In this document: positions 62,363-64,000 of the stretch, in pieces
How the letters are laid out: each line of letters starts with the position of its first letter
Position numbering within the stretch: the first letter of the stretch is position 1
Position numbers and translations under genes: made by a program
Notes under the pieces: model-generated
What the model was told of the DNA's origin: nothing
Seen by the model: only the letters and a program-made list of their open reading frames with translations
Databases searched by the model: none
Origin: Crocinitomicaceae bacterium
GTDB lineage: Bacteria > Bacteroidota > Bacteroidia > Flavobacteriales_G > Salibacteraceae
Reading direction: 5' to 3'
Assembly (NCBI GenBank): GCA_002713215.1
Contig: PAVO01000053.1
Span: 1-64,000, forward strand
DNA: 64,000 nt

Positions 62363-63931
62363 ATGACTGAAGATTTAAAACTATTTGATTTTTCGAAACA
62401 ACCAATCCGCACGCTACATTACACCTGGATTGCTTTTTTCCTGACCTTTTATGTTTGGTTTAACATGGCTCCTTTGGCAACAACTATGTTGTCGAGCATC
62501 GATTGGTTAACCCGTTCGCACATAAAAGTGCTGCTCATTTGTAACGTTGCCTTAACCATTCCCGCAAGGATTATTGTGGGGGCAATGATAGATCGATATG
62601 GACCAAGAAGAGTTTTTTCAGGATTGATGGTCATAATGGGTATTCCAGCCATTGTTTTTGCTTTTGGTAATTCATTTATGCAGTTGATGATTTCCCGTTT
62701 AATTCTTGGTTCCATTGGAGCCGGATTTGTGATTGGGATTAAAATGGTAGCCAACTGGTTTCCGCACAAAATGGTAGGACGGGCAGAAGGTCTGTATGCT
62801 GGTTGGGGAAACTTTGGTTCTGCAGCCGCCGCCGGTAGTTTACCCTTCTTTACCATTCATATTATGGACGCTATTTTCGGTTTTGGTCCTGATAGTTGGA
62901 GATGGACACTTTTCTTAAATGCACTGATATGTGTGATTTACGGTGTTGTATACTGGTTTATTGTAGAAGATCATCCTGATGGAGATGCAGGCCATAAAAC
63001 CAGAAAAACTGAACCGATGACCGTCACTTCCTATGGAGATTTAATTCAATATATCGTTTGGTCTTTTCCGCTCCTAGGAGCAATGGGTGTTTTGGCCTGG
63101 AAACTTCAGAAAGTTCAAATTGTAACCGCAGGTGTAACGCACAATTTGTACACCATGAATGTACTTTATGTCATTTATGGTATTCTGGCTATCATGTACA
63201 TTGTGCATGTTATTAAGCTCTTGCAAATAAATCTTCCTTATTTAAAAAAGGGTGTTCCGGAAGATGAAAAATACCACTGGGGGAGTGTAGCTGCTCTTAA
63301 CAGTACCTACTTTGCAAACTTTGGAGCTGAACTGGCTGTAGTATCTATGCTACCCATGTTTTTCGAAAGCGTTTTTGCACCGCTTATGAATGATGCAGGA
63401 GAGAAAATAATGACTCCTGCTATGGCAGGTTTGGTTGCTGGTTCTTTTGCCTTTGTAAATCTGTTTGCCAGGCCATTAGGTGGATTATTATCTGATATGA
63501 TGGGCAATAGAAAACGAACCATGCTTATTTACATGTTAGGTATTGCCTTAGGATTTTTAGGAATGGCCTTTATCGGTAAATATGGGCCGATAGTAGATGG
63601 AGAACAAATAATCGTACCCATGTTTAGTGGTATTTGGTGGTTGGTAGTATCTGTTGTAATTACCATTTGTTGTTCCATGTTTGTTCAGGGAGCGGAAGGC
63701 GCCACATTCGCGGTTATTCCAATGATTAATACTCGAATGACAGGTCAAATTGCAGGTATGGCTGGTGCTTATGGTAACGTAGGTGCAGTAATTTATCTGG
63801 TAATATTCTCCCTGGTTGACTCTAAAACATTCTTTTACATCGTAAGTGCGGGAGCAGCTCTAAGTTTCTTTTTCTGTTGGTTTATGTTGGAAGAACCAAA
63901 AGACGCATTTAGCGATGAAGTTGACGACTAG
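62363..63931 (+). CDS. narK: NarK-type nitrate/nitrite transporter (MFS)
   Basis: A 522-residue protein from the ATG at 62363 (the TTG at 62357 is ignored). Twelve membrane segments are expected. The nitrate signature GRAEGLYAGWGNFGSAAAAG is clear, and a second GAYGNVGAV motif lies in the C-terminal half (GQIAGMAGAYGNVGAVIYL). R residues in GARIIVGAMIDRYG-like positions support nitrate binding. It supplies nitrate to the cytoplasmic NarG and exports nitrite. Followed by a second possible transporter. Confidence 0.9.
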   Translation: MTEDLKLFDFSKQPIRTLHYTWIAFFLTFYVWFNMAPLATTMLSSIDWLTRSHIKVLLICNVALTIPARIIVGAMIDRYGPRRVFSGLMVIMGIPAIVFAFGNSFMQLMISRLILGSIGAGFVIGIKMVANWFPHKMVGRAEGLYAGWGNFGSAAAAGSLPFFTIHIMDAIFGFGPDSWRWTLFLNALICVIYGVVYWFIVEDHPDGDAGHKTRKTEPMTVTSYGDLIQYIVWSFPLLGAMGVLAWKLQKVQIVTAGVTHNLYTMNVLYVIYGILAIMYIVHVIKLLQINLPYLKKGVPEDEKYHWGSVAALNSTYFANFGAELAVVSMLPMFFESVFAPLMNDAGEKIMTPAMAGLVAGSFAFVNLFARPLGGLLSDMMGNRKRTMLIYMLGIALGFLGMAFIGKYGPIVDGEQIIVPMFSGIWWLVVSVVITICCSMFVQGAEGATFAVIPMINTRMTGQIAGMAGAYGNVGAVIYLVIFSLVDSKTFFYIVSAGAALSFFFCWFMLEEPKDAFSDEVDD

Positions 63932-63971
63932 GTAGTCGTTGGCCATTATTATAAATCTAAAATGATTGATT

Positions 63972-64000
63972 ATGCCCAAGATTAATATTTCTAATTGGAA
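63972..64000 (+). CDS. Start of a probable second NarK-type transporter (partial)
   Basis: The ATG at 63972 opens MPKINISNW before the window ends. NarK2-type proteins often begin with a similar SNWNPED segment, and narK genes are frequently paired. Only nine codons are visible, so the assignment rests on this short match and on position 40 bp after narK. Confidence 0.4.

Overview
The window reads as a Bacteroidota chromosome, most likely in or near the Flavobacteriales. It is AT-rich. Two secreted proteins end in type IX secretion sorting domains, lipoproteins and MbnP/TonB-C/OmpA architectures are frequent, and promoters resemble the Bacteroidota -7 box TAnnTTTG.

Layout. 0.2-12.6 kb holds secreted enzymes (M14 peptidase, CotH protein), a tryptophanase divergent from a methyltransferase, a GNAT, an MbnP/MbnH-like pair, a Crp-type regulator and a MarR/thioredoxin unit with a repeated palindrome. 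From about 13 to 39 kb nearly every gene is small, accessory and on the minus strand. 40.2-48 kb is a respiratory nitrate reductase operon (diheme cytochrome c, narGHJI). 48-54 kb has DNA repair glycosylases, an OmpA/TonB-C fusion and an IPT/TIG surface protein. 53.9-59.7 kb is an operon of two predicted lipases flanking a Cache plus pentameric-ligand-gated-channel-like protein. 60.8-64 kb has a tyrosine phenol-lyase, NarK and the start of a probable second nitrate/nitrite transporter.

The main discovery is that the 19-39 kb accessory region is built like an integron. Its genes are separated by long imperfect palindromes that begin ...TAAC and end GTTA.... For each segment the two outer ends complement each other (for example GTTAGTATGC with GCATACTAAC), and they differ from the ends of neighbouring segments. 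That is the mark of circular cassettes recombined one by one. A tyrosine recombinase gene (38982..40130) sits at the end where the matches are best, but it lacks the IntI-specific insertion and has a HARP-like N-terminal domain. Cassettes carry a HigBA toxin-antitoxin pair, a HEPN-like/GIY-YIG pair, two metal (mercury-type) modules, regulators, GNAT, DinB, DUF2200 and others. Matches decay away from the recombinase.

A second theme is anaerobic control. The palindrome ATGAT-N4-ATCAT occurs upstream of the tryptophanase/methyltransferase pair, the nar operon, the tyrosine phenol-lyase and narK, which suggests one FNR/DNR-type regulon joining nitrate respiration to breakdown of tryptophan and tyrosine. 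All assignments come from reading the sequence; no database search was run.
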